Positions 1 to 13,097 of a stretch of DNA of 64,000 nt are shown here, in pieces; position 1 is the first letter of the stretch; every line of letters begins with the position of its first letter. The notes below the pieces were generated by a model. That model was given only the letters and a program-made list of their open reading frames with translations, was not told the origin of the DNA and searched no databases. Source of the DNA: Halichondria panicea (Eukaryota; Porifera; Demospongiae; Suberitida; Halichondriidae); NCBI RefSeq assembly GCF_963675165.1, contig NC_087385.1, positions 1,169,501 through 1,233,500 on the forward strand. The letters run 5' to 3'. Made by a program: the position numbers and the translations under genes.

Positions 1-3000
1 CGCTCTCTACAAGGCAGTCGTCGTCCAGGGGTGCAAAGGTCGTTACCGTAGCACCGTGGAGTTGAAACGATAGTCCGAGTGTCTCCATTTCAGAGTGGAG
101 GGTGCAAAACCCGAGGTCAAAACCAGGCGTCTGTATGGGAGGGGAAAGCTGATAAGACAGTCATAGTAGACACACATGACATGACTGTACTAGTGGAGGA
201 TTTGTACGTGAGTCTGTACACATACATGTATGATTTACAGCTATAATACACATGCAGTATTTGACCATAATTATTGGAAGCACAATATTTACGCTACAGC
301 AGCAGTGCTGGTGGCAAATGGCTTCATAAACGTAGTACGAAAGCTACATTACGCATATAAAGCTACATTACGCATATAAAGCTACATTACGCATATAAAT
401 TGTATTGTACTGTTCCTTAATTAAAAGGGACAACGAATATGAGGACTATTTGAAGTGAAGACAAGACTTGGTGGAGAACACGCCATGGCATTATGTCTCA
501 CCTGTATCCTAGTTAGTGCGTCACCATCAGCAACAGCGAGATCCCCCTCTTCAATCATGAAGTGGAATAGTTTGTACTTGATCTCCTCTGAGATTGGCTC
601 AATCTTTGGCTCGATGCGATCTCCGTCAGGGGCCACTTGACAACCATCTCCGAATGAGGCAGTATGGGAAAACACCGTGACAAACCAGTCCAGAGCTGTT
701 GCCAACTGGAGGGAAGAAGACGATGGTCAGCTGTGAATAAACTGCTTGCTTTTTTAATGATTCTCACAGAAACAAGGACTTAAACATTTAGGGCGACTAT
801 CCACTTAAGGAGACTATCTTTAAAAGCTTATAACTTGAGTGGATGTATGGTCCTATTTTAATGGTAATTTCTGTACGTATAAGCCAATAATTATGTCAAG
901 CGGTATATGTGCTTCAAAATGTACTAAAACGAACACTTCAAACTTTTCGAGAAGCTGAAAGCAAGCTCTATCATACGGCATGCTTAACAAACTTGTGTTG
1001 ATTGGGCTGAAATATGCCAGATTATTGAAAGACCACAACAGTTATGATTACACAGCACAAACACATCCTAACAACACATGCCTACCTGTAGTGTTGAGAC
1101 GGTGCCTGTAATCCTCTTAATGGTGAGATTAATGAGCCATGCGTACTCCACTCTCTCCTCACACAGCAGCTCCGTGAAACCATGGCAACGGAGGCTGACC
1201 CCCGACACAATCACATGACCTAGCTCGTTGACACTGCTGAACTCTGTTGACCTTCTTAGCGGCTCAGGGACCTAACAGAAAAACAAAGACAGAATGATTA
1301 ATATACTTTGAGCATACCACCTGAAAGAGCTCTTTTAAAAAATTGGACCATTTAAAGACCCGACTCTAGTACAGACAACGTATGCTGCCTATACATGTAC
1401 GGATAATAATAATAACTATATATGCACCTCAAAAACAAGAAGCTAGTATTTAGAGAAATTGCCAGGGGGTATAATAGCCCATGCATGCTGTTTCTTTGAG
1501 AATCTGAACGCATGCAATCACTCTCATTATTTGGCCTAACTCCGTACTGACTGCTTCAGAACCAAACTCAATACTTTCTCACTCGGCAATTGGTAGTGTA
1601 GCCCCAACGAACCTTAGTGGGCACGTGCACGGAGATAGGCTCCACCTCCAGCCACACCATCGTCTCTCTGTTGGTGTACTCCACTTTCACACCCACCTGT
1701 TCCGTCACCACAGAGGGCAGGGGGAAGTCCTTCGGCCAACCCTCAGGCAAATGCTGAGAATGCATATGGAGCGAGAATGCATTCACACTATAATATTTAT
1801 GTATCACAGTCTACTATTCAACAAGCAACAAGCAAGTAGAAGTGCATGTGTGTGCTCTTGATCAATATTGATACATTTTGTACACCTAGCTAATACCAAG
1901 AGTATATGATAGAGCACGTTACTCTCCGCATACATCTGATGTACATATCGATACTCTCTCTCTCTATCATATACTCTTGCTAATACAGTACCAGTAAATG
2001 TACACGTACCAAGTGCAGCCAACCATACACAAAACTTCTGTTAGTGGTGCATGCAAAAACGTAAATTTTACTTTTCCCAAATTTCAGTAGTTTATCCATG
2101 GAGACCTGCTATGCAACAATAATTATGGCAATGCATATCACTCACGTACCGTGGGGAACTCAGCTGTGACGTTTCTCAGTCTAAAGTTCACATACATCCA
2201 TAGGGTGCGCTCATTCGGCTCATGTGATCCATCAGGAGGTGGAGAAGGGGGCGGGGCAGACCCTAGATTAGGTGGGGGTGGTCTCTCAGGTACAGATTGG
2301 GGTGTTGGAATATTCGAATTGAAAGTCTTGAAATTCATAAATTCACCGGTGTAGTTTTCATTCAGCGCCAGAAGGTCACGCCCCAGAGAACCAAATACAC
2401 GGAGTAAAACCTTTGGTGCTTCAATGTCAACTCTCATGACGTTGGGATGGAGTTGTGTGTACTGACCTGGCCTCGTATCATGGGCGTGGCTTGTGTAGTC
2501 AATGACGATGGTGATAGTAGGCCCTGAGGCTAGGTCCACCCAGCCATCCTTGTACTGTGTGACCCCTCGGTATCCCATGGGAATAGACTCGTAATCTGGG
2601 AGCTCGTCAGCGGCGGGTTCGTTGAGATAATCGAGGGAGGCATGGTGTGCTTTAATTGGACTGGTACGTCCGAGAGACGAGGGCGGTCTGAACGATCTCG
2701 TTGGAGAGGGGGGGTCCCCTATGATTGGAGCGCTAATGACGTGGGCACCCGGAGTTGTGACCTCCACGGTGATGGGTGGTGGATGATCAGAGGGGGTAGA
2801 CGGTGGTCGTGTGATCTCTGTCACAGTTGGCTGCTCTCCGCCGGGGGGCATGCTCATGGACCTCCAGCGATGCTTGTTGAGGGACGAGAGAGAGAGGACA
2901 CTCTGTTTGGTAGCCGAGGAGGGGGGCACGTAGCGACGGACCACTATATCCTCACCCTGCATGGAGGTTACGGAGATAAAGAATCACACGACAAGTACGT

Positions 3001-6000
3001 GATGTACCAAACTTGTTACAATTAAAGTCAACTTGAGAGAAGAATTTGCATATCTACAGAGTACCAGGATCTCCAATCACACTCTGAACCATACTCGTGC
3101 ATTTAACCAGTACATGTACATGTGGGAGTACATGCATGTACATGTGGGAGTACATGCATGTACATGTACGTAATGGGACTAGCTGCATGATTACTGAGAG
3201 AGAGGAACTCACGACAACTTTGAAGTGGATCTCTTGTTCTGGCGGGTTGAACCGAGTGAACGGGAACTCGAGTGTGATCTGACCACTTGTGCCACAGAAG
3301 GCAAGACGAGCTTCATGTATAGCAAAGGAGAGTGGGTATGTTAAAAATCAAAAATCAAAATTTAAACACGGTATGCAAGCCCTACATGTATAGAGTTACT
3401 AATTAAGCGCTGGTTTCATCTGATATGGTTGGCATAGTGATACAACGTGTTGTTATGTATAGAGGGGACACAATGGACTAATGTACAATCATGAATAGAA
3501 GCTTCTAATAGGCCATATGCTTTTGAACTGAGCAACGTACTGTTCTCGGCTGCGTCCATGGCAACATCAATCCAGTTGTAGCGGTTTGTGAACAGAAATA
3601 TCTCGTATCTCGTGAGGTCGATGGAGATGTTCCAATTCAGGGGTACAAAAGTCAATAGGTCATTGGGTTCGTCTCCCAACCAATCATCCAGCAGGTCTGT
3701 AGAAATCATAAGTAAAAGTACATTACAAAAATGGAGTTCATGAACGCATCATAATGCTATCCGTTAAAAGAAAGCAACAGTCACCTCCATAGAGACTGTA
3801 TATATACTATAGGGCTAGTTACGGACACATACAAGTAAGGGGAGATGCCACAGTGAACACTTAACAAAGAGGCAGGGAGGGTACTAAACAAAGCATCACA
3901 GGTAGTTTTTTCCATTGATCGATAGCTCACCATTAATGAAGTCGATGTAAGCAAACAGGATGTTGGCCTGTACAGAGTCTCCAGTGAACCTCATGTTCCA
4001 AGTCTGAGTAGCGTTCCACAGTCTCGGGAACTGGAGATCGGTTTGGAAATCCATACTGTCAGCAGAACCTAAAACCTGCAAGAAACACAACACATTTAAA
4101 CACTTCATTTGCACGGCCACTGACGAAGGGATCACTCGAAAAGAATGATGATTAAAAAAATTGGTAAAGGCAGACCATTAGCAGCCGAATAAAAGAGAAT
4201 TATATGCAAACAATAAACTTTAGGCCAGCTCTAACCTAAACCTTGGTACTGTCAAATAAAGGCAATTGAATAGTAAAATAAAGTTACAGAAGTTCTGGAG
4301 CTTATGCAGTTCTCACCTGGTAGTCAAGAGAAGAGGTGATTTGTACATTCCTCAGACTCCCCTTGACAACTGATAGTTGGCCATCTTTGGCATACACCCA
4401 CGGCTGGTGGAGCGAGACCTTTGACCCTGTACCTATGGCGACTGCCAAATGTGCCGTGTGCCCGCTCCTGTCACTAAATAAATGGTAGGCTGTTAGCGGA
4501 CTTGTGGTTTCAATGAAAACATCAAACATGGTGTATATTCTCCTCTGTCCTGGTTCCGGGAGCTGTGTGTATGGCTTCTCCGTATGGTCGTTGGGGAAAA
4601 AGATTTTCTGCATTTGATTCCGTTGACGATTACCATAGCAACTGTAGTTGACGACTGTGTTAGAGCCAAGTTTGACGTCGAAGGCGTATTTTGGAGGAGG
4701 GTTATCTCCGAGTGGTGTGATACCTGTGAGGAGTGTGTGTAAGGGTGTGAGGGCGGAGTGTTGTGTGAGGGGTGGATTGTGTGAGGGGTGGAGTGTGAGG
4801 AGTGGATTGGAGGAATGGAGAGCGTGAGGGGTGGATTGTGTGAGGGTGGAGTGTGTGAGGGGTGGATTGTGTGAGGGTGGATTGTGTGAGGGGCGGAGTG
4901 TGTGAGGGGTGGAGTGTGTGAGAGGTGGATTGTGTGAGGGGTGGAGTGTGTGAGGGGTGGATTGTGTGAGGGGTGGAGTGTGTGAGGGGTGGATTGTGTG
5001 AGGAGTGTGTGTAAGGGTGTGTAGGTACAATGCACATGCATGTATAAGGGTACATGTTAGAGTATTAGAGTGAGTACCTGGTGAGTCCAGAGAGTATGTG
5101 ATGAGAGCATTGTCAGTCTTCAAGAACAAGTAAGCATTCTCCATTCCCTCACACAAGACTGGTGGTCTGTGTAAGTGTGAGAGAGACTTAATTAAACTAG
5201 AGCTAACTAACCTCATGAGGGGTACCACAAAATACTAAAGCAAAGGTTAGTATATGCTACTGACATACTGACAGTAACAGCAAGTGGGGGGGAGTTTGAT
5301 TCCCACACAAACAAAACTGTGATTTATCATGCACTTAATAGTATCAAAACATGAGCATGGTATAATTAAGCACATGTACTTACTCTACTAAAAATTACTC
5401 TACCCCTAAGCCAAACCGCCCTACACTGTTTTACGTGAAACCCTGAGCTACATACACAGGGTCTAATCCTAACTGAACAATCACGTACTTCTCCTCCGAC
5501 ACAGGACCCTTGTACCCTACACTGGGTTCCAGCACTACCTTCACCACACGAGTGTCAAAGTTCAGCACATGCATTCGCTCGTCAAACTGATTGGACGCCT
5601 GAAAAACAAGTATTCAAATTGTCACAATAATTACAGATTTTATTCATAAACGTACCTCTGTGATTGTGTAGTGTGATTCAGAGCTGGCGAAATAAACGAC
5701 GAGGGTCCTCTCCACCAGGTGGTTGCCTAGCAATACACGACCTTTCCTTATGGAGACATGCACAGAGGGGTGTAAGCTGTTCCACCATCGCCCGAAACCA
5801 CTGGAGAGAGAGAGAGAGAGAGGGGGGGGGGTTAGATGGTTGAGAGGGAGAGGGGTTAGGGGCCGTGAAATTGTAGGTGATGGACAAGCACAGTACGAGT
5901 ACATGAGTATTCAATCCTGATGGAGGAAAGTCTAAACTTAGCCATTGTTGTCTTATTATTATTAGCCCTTTTAATGGCCACCCCTAAAGAAAGGACAATT

Positions 6001-8388
6001 GTGATATAAAGGCCAAAACACCGTTCCCCTGATGTGCCCATTATGAAGTGTGTTCCACTGGTGCATGTACCTCTCCTCTTGTTCTGTTAGGTCCTCTGCA
6101 CCTGGAGAAATAAATATTAATTTCAGGTACAGATAAATACAACGCCTTCAAAAGTTACGTTAAGCAATAAACTGATAAGAGATTAACCGTTGCCCATAGA
6201 AATGCCACACTTGGTGATTCTAAGGGCTAAATAGATGCTCACAAAATGTCTTCATTACAACAACATTGATTTGTTTTTATCATTAACTAACTCACTGTTT
6301 TCCTCATTCACCACACCCCAGTTATCGTACACCTCACTCCTGAGAGGGGGGGGGGGATTGAATCTCATACATCCATATAATTATACGTACGTACATAATA
6401 ATATGTGCTGTGATTCATGAGTACAAGTCCACCATTAAGTTAAAAGCAGTAATTAGATCTACATAATAATATAGTTATAACCTAAAGTTAGAAAAAGGGG
6501 ACACTATGCATTTGATGTTAACCACACACACGAACATATTCACTGCTGTGCTTTATAAACTATAAACTCAGGTTATGAGGTTACAATAAATTGTCTGGTG
6601 TACAGCACGCCCTGAGGGGTATACTCCAGCTGATTAATTACGTGATTTAACACAGGAACAGGAAATGCTCAATTAGGAGGGGGAACTCTTACCTGTTGTA
6701 CCAGTGCCACTCCAGCCCGTTGAGTGTGAGTTGGAGGAAGGGAGCCGTCCTCTGGACACGGTCACATGACTTGCACACTGTTGGCATGGCATTACAATAA
6801 TTACAGACCTTTGCAGAGTTCTTGCAACTCGATGTCTAGAGCGGAAGTGTCTGTCATGTGACCATTACGTAACAAGATTGAATTCTGGCTCATTCCTAAC
6901 CAATTTTTCTCCAATAGAGCCTATTTAATTTTGTTCAAATGGGAAACATTTGACCTATATAGGAGGAAGGCCTTTGCACAGCTAGCTAGCTGAAGCTATC
7001 CTGAGTTAGACTCGCCAGCCAGCCCTTCCTCGGGGTAAGGGAGGAAGGGCTGGCTGGCGAGTCTAATCCTGAGTATTTCCAATCGTTTCGTGAGTTACTA
7101 TTAGTCACACAGCCTGTGTCACAGAACTATATATCCAGCTGGAGCTAAGGCTTAGCTCCAAGCCTAAGAGAGATTTATGACTAGACTCTCAACAGCTTGC
7201 AGCAACACAAAATGAGTGGGCAGGCTGGGGCAAGCCACTTCATATAATACTGGGAAGCTACAATCCTATTTCAGAATACAAGTAACAAGTAATTTAGTGA
7301 TACATCTTGAGAACTCAATGTTGCTTCACTCAGCAATGTTGGGCTCACGTGATATTGTGTGCCTTTTTATGTACAAGAATATCACGTGACGGTAACTTCC
7401 GCTTTCGACATCGAGTTGCAAGAACTCTGCAAAGGTCTGTATAAGATGAATACTAACACAGGAGTGTAGATTGAAAGTTTGTTTCAATTACTATGTGCTC
7501 ACAATCAACTAAGTCTTTCCAAATGTACACCTACACTGAGTGTATATCTGCTCATCATTATTTGCATACTTTACATAATATCAACATGAAAACTATAAAT
7601 GCAGACAATTTTGAGGCTAGTAAGAAGACCACTAAAAATGCAACATCCCCTCAATAAATTGCACACTTCCCCCCTCAGTAATTTACATGCACATTTCCTT
7701 AGCTGAAATAAAATTCCTGTGGCTCACCATTCTTGCCGGTCTGCCACCACCACCTCAGTGACAGGTAGCCATCAAACACCCTGAGGGATCATGGGTAACA
7801 ACATATCAAACACCCTGAGCCCATGGTAACAACATAACATTGAGAGCTAGTCAGCCAAATGGTATGCGATCAAAAGGCCTTTGATAAAGTAGAGTTGTTT
7901 ACTTACAGAGTGAGACAATATCCCAACACTTATAGTAGGTACCTTCACCTCACATGCATGTACCCTTACCCAACCACGCCCTCACTTCATACCCTCAGCA
8001 CACACATACCCACCTCCCAAATCCTAACCATACCACACACCTCCACTCCTCACACACCCCACAATCCCTCACCGTAGAGAGTAGTCTCTAGTGTAGTAGT
8101 GTACGTCTTTGAAGATCAGGCGACCAGATAACACATGGATTCGTATGGCCCCTAAACACAAGGACAATAGTGTTAACACTAGCTACTGAATACAGTGCAT
8201 GCATACTCACGAATATAGATGCCACTATCAGTTAGGAAGAGGTTGGCTATCTTGGTAATCAGAAATGCAATGACTCTAGGAGCATAAAACAGCTCGTATA
8301 CTGCCCAGACTACAGATAGCAGTACGGGCAATATTAGCAGTGGGTCGGGACGGGAGGACGGCTCTGACAACGTGCTGTTGGCCTCCAT
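1..8388 (-). CDS. BLTP1: Bridge-like lipid transfer protein 1 (BLTP1/KIAA1109/Tweek), N-terminal part, runs off left edge
   Basis: Eighteen exons in one continuous frame, about 1,039 codons: 8211-8388, 8073-8151, 7728-7780, 6693-6777, 6296-6339, 6071-6101, 5656-5800, 5489-5598, 5078-5166, 4317-4723, 3931-4075, 3541-3696, 3213-3310, 2150-2956, 1583-1753, 1086-1271, 502-705, 1-130. The family protein is about 5,000 residues, a rod with a hydrophobic groove that carries lipids between the ER and other membranes. Residues 17-45 form the single N-terminal membrane anchor. Recognisable family blocks follow in order: SGRLIFKDVHYYTRD, FDGYLSLRWWW, LNGLEWHWYNR, then PPPKYAFDVKLGSN, LWNATQTWNMRFTG, LLTFVPLNWNISID, NRYNWIDV, GWVDLASGPTITIVIDYT and VEYAWLINLTI. 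Exon 14 (2150-2956) holds a long Pro/Ser-rich, probably disordered insert. The start ATG at 8388 immediately precedes the hydrophobic segment. Family identity rests on collinear matches across 18 exons; the C-terminal four-fifths lie outside the window. Confidence 0.95.
342..399. repeat. Three tandem copies of a 19-bp unit
   Basis: The unit agctacattacgcatataa is repeated three times without change in the BLTP1 intron between exons 17 and 18. No function is evident. Confidence 0.9.
1889..1987. repeat. Short inverted repeat in BLTP1 intron
   Basis: The left arm contains taataccaagagtatatgat and the right arm (about 1962-1987) is its near complement, with a 16-bp perfect core (agagtatatgatagag). 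The roughly 100-bp layout resembles a very small non-autonomous DNA element, but no clear target-site duplication is visible. Confidence 0.55.
3112..3170. repeat. Short minisatellite
   Basis: Two to three copies of a 22-bp unit built on catgtacatgtgggagta lie in the BLTP1 intron between exons 13 and 14. It is self-complementary in part (catgtacatg). Confidence 0.7.
4731..5015. repeat. 16-bp minisatellite beside a BLTP1 splice acceptor
   Basis: About 17 imperfect copies of gtgtgaggggtggatt (or ...ggagt) fill the intron between BLTP1 exons 9 and 10. On the coding (minus) strand the array reads as C/A-rich CCACCCCTCACAC and ends 5-10 bp before the exon 10 acceptor at 4723, so it supplies much of the pyrimidine-rich tract. 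It is open in several minus-strand frames and makes spurious His/Pro/Thr ORFs. Confidence 0.92.
6804..7439. mobile_element. MITE-like DNA transposon with TA target duplication
   Basis: A 636-bp insertion in BLTP1 intron 3. The termini are inverted repeats of about 50 bp: the left end starts cagacctttgcagagttctt and the right end (7390-7439) is its near-perfect complement ending ctctgcaaaggtctg. Both ends are flanked by TA, as in Tc1/mariner-type insertions. No transposase ORF is present, so it is non-autonomous. It contains a 26-bp perfect hairpin at 7006-7066. Confidence 0.85.
7006..7066. repeat. Perfect 26-bp stem hairpin
   Basis: The arm at 7006-7031 (begins ttagactcgccagccagccc) is perfectly complementary to 7041-7066, with a 9-base loop ggggtaagg. 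It is GC-rich in an AT-rich setting and lies inside the MITE at 6804-7439, so it may be a nested element or an internal fold of the MITE. Confidence 0.93.
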
Positions 8389-8594
8389 GGTAGTCCCTAA
8401 TAGTAGATATCTGTGTGCTCAACACACCTGAGTTCAACTCTTAGCTTTTTATGATTTTAAAATTACCGAGCGCTTGTTTTTCACATTATTAGAATTGGTG
8501 GGTGGGGCAAATGCCCAGTATACCCAAACCAGAGACATTACACAAATCACTAAATACACAAGCTATCATAATGTTATGAGTCTATAAGTGTTCA

Positions 8595-9823
8595 TTAGTC
8601 CATAGTGGGATCACTGAGAGGCTGAAGTGGCTGTGAGGCTCTCAAAGCAACGGGGAACTTGGAGTGGTAGGTGTCGTCAGGGATAAACTGAGCCACAATC
8701 TTCTTGCCAGAGAATAGACGGCCATTGAGAGCGTGGAAAGCTGAGGCTGCAATTTGTGGAGTAGCACACTTCACATACACATTTCCCTGCAAGAGAAAAA
8801 TAAATACAATAACAACAGTGTTAGCTGTAACAACAAAAGTAATAATGAAATGATTGCATAGTGCTGGTCAATTGCACGTCATGATTAGACAAGCAGTGAT
8901 CCAATACATGTAGGTATTTTAAAAATGTGTACAGACAAGCGGCAGTAATTAAAAAGCTTACATGACCTTTACAAAAGTACACTAGTATGAATGCTGCTGC
9001 AGAGAGACAATAGCTTCATTACATAGTGTAGTACATGTACAGACAAGCAGCAGTCATTAGAATAGTACACTATGAATGCTTGCTACAGAGACAGTAGTCT
9101 TTACCTGGGAGTACATGTCCACATGGATGTGGAGCACTGGACCATGAGCACTACACTCTCCCAACACATCGTCTCGTATGTCTACCTCCCAATCAGCCTC
9201 TGTCTCAGACTGGGGGTCAAACATGTTGCTGAGCATGAAGCAGGTGGACATCACTGGCATGGTAACTGTAGGAGGAACTAGTCCTGCACACACAAAATAA
9301 GAGCAATCTCAATGCAAAGAATATGATTAGAGACCAGTCCAATGCACTGCACTGTACTGTACATTTACTTTTATGTACAGTACACACACACACACAAGAA
9401 AAGCTCGTGTACTATTTATTCCAAGGAAAAATCTTTGAAATTTACAAGAAGACAGTTTACACAGCACATAATTATTACTGTACATTGTGTATAAATGACA
9501 AGCTATTGCTCACCAAATAAACAAACTGGCTAGCTAAAAAATGTCAATCATAAGATTTGTAGGTTCTTAAAAAGCTACGTGATGGCTACGGTATACCATA
9601 ACTCACCAACATTGTGTGTCTCTGCTAGCTTGGCCATGAGACTAGCCCTGGACTGTAGAGTGAGTCCCACTCCTCCCTGGAACTCGTCCCCATCCAGTAG
9701 TTCCATGGCACCACCACCACCCGTAGGGTTGTCAGTGACCAGGGTGACCTTGATTTTACGGTCCAGAATCTCAAAATCATTGAGGTTTTGAACAGCCCTC
9801 TCGGCAGAGCCAGAGTCTTTGAA

Positions 9824-9868
<45 letters not shown>

Positions 9869-12563
9869 ATACAATGAGAAATGGCTCTAATGAAGCTCGA
9901 CATTTGAACCCAACACCGAGCTATACACATCTATAAGTACAGTACATATATTGTTAGTACTGCATGTACACTGTACAATAATGATGACAGCCTTCAGTAT
10001 CATAGAATGCCGATTATGCAAATAAATATATGCCACACCCACACACATGTGTACCTCAATAAAACCAAAGCCCTTTGACTTCCCTCCATCGTCTCTCTGG
10101 ACTGTCAGCTTCTCAATATTACCAAAAGGCTCAAAGATCTTCTTTAACATGCCGTCAGTGATGCTTGGACTCAGATTGCCCACATACACTTTCCTGGGCC
10201 CCTCCTGTTTCATGAGGTTCTGTGCCTGTGCTGCAAGACGGTTCTTCTCTGCCATGGTGGGTTGGACAATGATAGGCACACCGTACAACTTCTGGCCAGT
10301 CAGTCTCATTGCCTGCACACAAGGAGGAAATCACATGCACATGTGATCATGTGATCCACTAGATACACTGTATACCGTTAATGCTGTGTATTGGATAACT
10401 AAGTGCCTCCATTGATTATAACTAGCTTGAACTAACTTGAATAACAGTATATGAGGGCGACTTGTAAATATTACTTGCTGACCAAGCACAATTCTGATAA
10501 TACAAGTACAAAGTCTAATAACTCTTATTATAATTACAGAACATACATAAACGCTCTACATGAAGTACATAATCTTTTCTATAAAGAGCTCACCTCCATG
10601 ACACTGGACTCGTCATGAAATTCCACATATGCTATTCCTTTTGAGCGCCTCGAGTTCTTGTCAGCAATCATCTTCACCTCTCTCACTTGACCGACTTTCT
10701 GGAAGAACTCCTCTAGATGCCTGGGCCCTATCTTGGCGGCCAGCTGCATGCACATGACTGTACGCCTGTCTCTATCTTCTGTGGGGATCTCTGGCTCAGG
10801 GGAACGCCCTCCAACACGCCTGCAAAAGAGAGAGAGAGGGAGTGAGAAATTGATATGTATGTGAAATGACCTTTACCAGATACACACACCAAATAGCAAG
10901 GTAACATGAAATTGACATTTGTACACAATGACCTTTACCAGATACACACACCGCTAACTATACTTTACACGATGACCTTTACCAGATACACACACCACTA
11001 ACTATACTTTATACATGCATGACTGTTCACTACATAAAGGGCGAAGTCTACATAGCCTTTAGTCTTTAGTTTGTCAGATTTTGAGGTTGCGTACACTTTA
11101 TTGTCAGACTCACTTGTACATGGGTGGAGCTACTGGGCCTGGGCCAGGTGGTGGTGCCCCAGCAAAGGAAGGCCTCCTCTCAGGAGTGGGCGATCGTTTG
11201 TTCCGTCTCATGTCACGTGATTGTCTCCGAGGGCTCCTTGATCTTCTCCTGGGACTACGGCTATGAGACCTGCGACGTCTTCGGTCGCCACTTCGGCTAC
11301 GTCGCCTCTCCTTGCTACCACTGCGCCTGGAGGAGGTGTGCGTACAATAGGTAAAGATGAGCATGTAGATAGATAGTTAGTGGCTATGAACACACAACCA
11401 CTCTCAAAAATGGGCAAAAAACACCACACAATTAACACAAAAAAGTGAATATTATATCTACTAGCTACGCTTAGGTACGTGCTGTTCATCTGCTTGAAAA
11501 CTTCATCATAGCCATAGCTTGAATCAGGAGTACCTTAATTTACAATCTAATTCTTGTTACGCTAGATATAGATACACTGCTCTGAAGATTTAACATGGAA
11601 TATGATCACATGACAACAATGAAAATATTTTTTTCGCACGTGGGTAACAGGATTAAAAAAGCAACTTTGCCTGGCCTTAAAAATAGGTTTGAATGTATCT
11701 ATTCTTACCTCCTATGCCTATGCCTTCTGTGCGGTGATTTGCTGCGACTCTTGTGACGTTTGTGTCTGCAGAAAGTAATGGAACGTAATACCAAGTGGCA
11801 GTGTACTGTACACGTATAACAACTGCATACACAAAAACCAGTTGCAATTTTACAGCATATAGAGTCATTCTACATGAAGTCAACAAGAGATCTTTCCAAG
11901 TAAAACTAGGCATAACTCGAGAACCAAGCATTATTTTGCAAATCCACATCCAAGAAAACATGACTAGTAGCCTATAGATCATCTAAAATAATGACTGTCA
12001 CTCAAACACACACACACTTACCTTTTTTTGTCGTCCTTTCTGCTGTCCCCTCCAGAACCATTCTGTAGAAAAAGCGCACACGAAAGTGAATAATATTGGC
12101 AGAGAAAAACAATGGTTATGGTTATTTACGGTGCAATAAAATAATATTCCTCCCAAATAATCTGAAGCCTATTCACCAGACTCTGATATTAACATTAACA
12201 GTACGGGCCGGTCTAGTGGACTAGAGCAAGTACCGGTGGGTGAGCCATATCACAGGGGGAGGGTGTAACCTGTACAAATAAAGCTATGTGTACAAATATG
12301 TGCATGTGGCCTTGAGACGTCCTCAGATAGTTGAGCAGTGTACACCTATACAAGGTGAAATGAGCATTAACTTAATAAGTATATTATAGCAGTACTCATG
12401 GAATATCAACAGTACAGCCTACCAACCTTTAAACATCTCACCTTATCCCAACTATTCATAATTTATAATTATTCTGAAATGCATGCTATCTTACCTCCTC
12501 TGATGAGGGTTTCTTGTTATACACTTCTTCGAGCATATCTTCTACATCATAGTCATCCGCCAT
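8595..12563 (-). CDS. RBM39: RNA-binding protein 39 (CAPER-alpha) splicing factor
   Basis: Nine exons, 483 aa (human about 530): 12495-12563, 12022-12062, 11709-11765, 11114-11326, 10594-10819, 10056-10312 (one base uncertain at its lower edge), 9607-9823, 9105-9283, 8595-8786. The start MADDYDVEDMLEEVY matches the family N-terminus. Residues ~24-125 are an Arg/Ser-rich domain (RRRRRSHSRSPRRRSRS). RRM1 (~140-215) contains CMQLAAKIGPRHLEEFF and KGIAYVEF; RRM2 (~235-315) has RKVYVGNL and SKGFGFIE. The C-terminal UHM domain (~375-470) has CFMLSNMFDP, GNVYVKC and the GRLF motif (R-x-F) that binds tryptophan ligand motifs in SF1/U2AF-type partners. This is a nuclear pre-mRNA splicing factor and transcriptional coactivator. 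It is head-to-head with NFS1 (227 bp between starts). Confidence 0.96.
9827..9862. repeat. (TG)n microsatellite abutting an RBM39 acceptor
   Basis: About 18 dinucleotide repeats. On the coding strand this is (CA)n running straight into acatag, the acceptor of the exon at 9607-9823. Confidence 0.95.
10866..11012. repeat. Three tandem ~50-bp repeats in RBM39 intron 4
   Basis: The core tgacctttaccagatacaca occurs three times, and two copies share ctaactatacttta downstream. The block sits about 50 bp upstream (coding sense) of exon 5. Confidence 0.85.
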
Positions 12564-12790
12564 GCCTGAGGAGAGAGAATCGTGTGTGTTGTCAGAGAGC
12601 AAAAACAGAAGTCTTCCTTGAGATGAAAAAAATGGCCTCCCTTTTATTAGCAATAACGTGTTTTCTCACGTGCCAAACTTTGCACTTCTTTTGTGACATC
12701 AGATGATAAGTGCTGACTCAGCTGTGCCATGTGGACTTGGGAAGGGGCGTGGTCTTTAGTCTATTTGTGAAGTGAAGAAATAATTCTACA
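12564..12790. promoter_or_regulatory. Shared RBM39/NFS1 divergent promoter region
   Basis: The two start codons face away from each other with 227 bp between them, so both promoters and 5' UTRs must lie here. Visible candidate sites are a CACGTG E-box near 12668, TGACATCA near 12694 and a Maf-type element at 12711. No TATA box is obvious. Confidence 0.6.
12711..12723. promoter_or_regulatory. Candidate Maf/AP-1 recognition element
   Basis: TGCTGACTCAGCT differs at one base from the canonical MARE TGCTGA(C/G)TCAGCA and contains the AP-1 core TGACTCA. It lies between the oppositely directed starts of RBM39 and NFS1. Such sites bind bZIP factors (Maf, Nrf, AP-1). A 13-bp match could be chance; its promoter position is the only other support. 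Confidence 0.35.
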
Positions 12791-13041
12791 ATGGCCAATC
12801 TTGCTCGACTGTTTCCTCTCTTCTCGTCTCGCCATGTGGCAGCAACAAGTTTTGTAGTAGCAAGATCCAGGCTCTCCACAGCCGCCCCTGCACCAGTTAC
12901 AATAGATCAGAACGGTAGGTTTGCATAAACCTCACAAATTGATAATTATATTTATATTTGATTCACAATCATAGCGGACTCAACCCATGGGATGAGGCCT
13001 CTCTATCTGGACAATATTGCTACATCACCAATTGTAAGATA

Positions 13042-13097
<56 letters not shown>

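Noticed and set aside
4731-5015. Possible CRISPR-like array (regular short repeats)
   Set aside because: Units are directly tandem with no spacers, in a eukaryotic intron; it is a minisatellite.
4493-5055. Minus-strand frames rich in His, Pro, Thr, Ser
   Set aside because: They are translations of the 16-bp minisatellite in a BLTP1 intron extending into exon 10; only the exon frame matches the family.
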